Source of the DNA: Candidatus Cloacimonadota bacterium
Lineage (GTDB): Bacteria; Cloacimonadota; Cloacimonadia; Cloacimonadales; Cloacimonadaceae
NCBI GenBank assembly: GCA_023228125.1
Contig: JALOBT010000038.1
Location: 1 to 23,992 of the forward strand
Direction of reading: 5' to 3'
DNA: 23,992 nucleotides
In this document: piece after piece, positions 23,957 to 23,992 of the stretch
Layout of the letters: every line of letters begins with the position of its first letter
Numbering within the stretch: position 1 is the first letter of the stretch
Position numbers and translations under genes: made by a program
Notes under the pieces: model-generated
The model's input: only the letters and a program-made list of their open reading frames with translations
What the model was told of the DNA's origin: nothing
Database searches by the model: none

Positions 23957-23992
23957 ATACCGTAGCAAAAAAGAGCCAGCCCAAAACCCAGC

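Overview
The window looks like a chromosomal fragment of an uncultured Gram-negative bacterium of the FCB group (Fibrobacteres-Chlorobi-Bacteroidetes). My best guess is a relative of Candidatus Cloacimonadota. The signs are a pair of GWxTD-domain exported proteins, a secreted M28 peptidase ending in a PNPF/FlgD-like C-terminal domain, many signal peptides ending in AQ, and an ExbB-ExbD-ExbD-AgmX cluster beside a giant TPR protein. The taxonomy is an inference from gene content, not a measured placement.

Layout. Positions 1-70 (-) hold the first codons of a truncated gene that reads through a 12-base poly-C tract. A repeat-bearing gap follows, then a secreted M28 metallopeptidase (532-3393, -). 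Divergent from it is a PDZ plus putative beta-barrel protein (3687-4850, +), closed by an intrinsic terminator and a long palindrome. A leftward operon follows: dnaE (7435-10875, -), then two overlapping GWxTD genes (6336-7454 and 5009-6358, -). Divergent from dnaE is a four-helix membrane protein (11095-11772, +). A 685-base gap holds a striking 71-base perfect palindrome, followed by yraN (12458-12844, -).

The main accessory region is a rightward array from 12931 to 23672. It encodes an outer-membrane barrel-like protein with a Pro/Thr linker and coiled-coil tail, a 1940-residue exported TPR protein ending in two beta-sandwich regions, a 97-residue exported protein, a TolQ/ExbB channel subunit, two ExbD/TolR-like subunits, and an inner-membrane protein with a degenerate FHA-like cytoplasmic domain, a Gly/Pro-rich periplasmic span and an AgmX/TonB-like C-terminal domain. 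The last six genes overlap or nearly touch, and a good intrinsic terminator closes them. This is the part list of a proton-driven trans-envelope machine and resembles in outline the Agl-Glt apparatus of myxobacteria. Its role here is unknown. One ExbD subunit has Asn where the proton-carrying Asp is expected, while its neighbour keeps the Asp.

The right end (23731-23956) is a non-coding repeat island of 7- and 8-base tandem repeats and hairpin repeats. A relative of the hairpin repeats occurs at 361-388 on the other strand. I saw no rRNA, tRNA, CRISPR array or complete insertion sequence.
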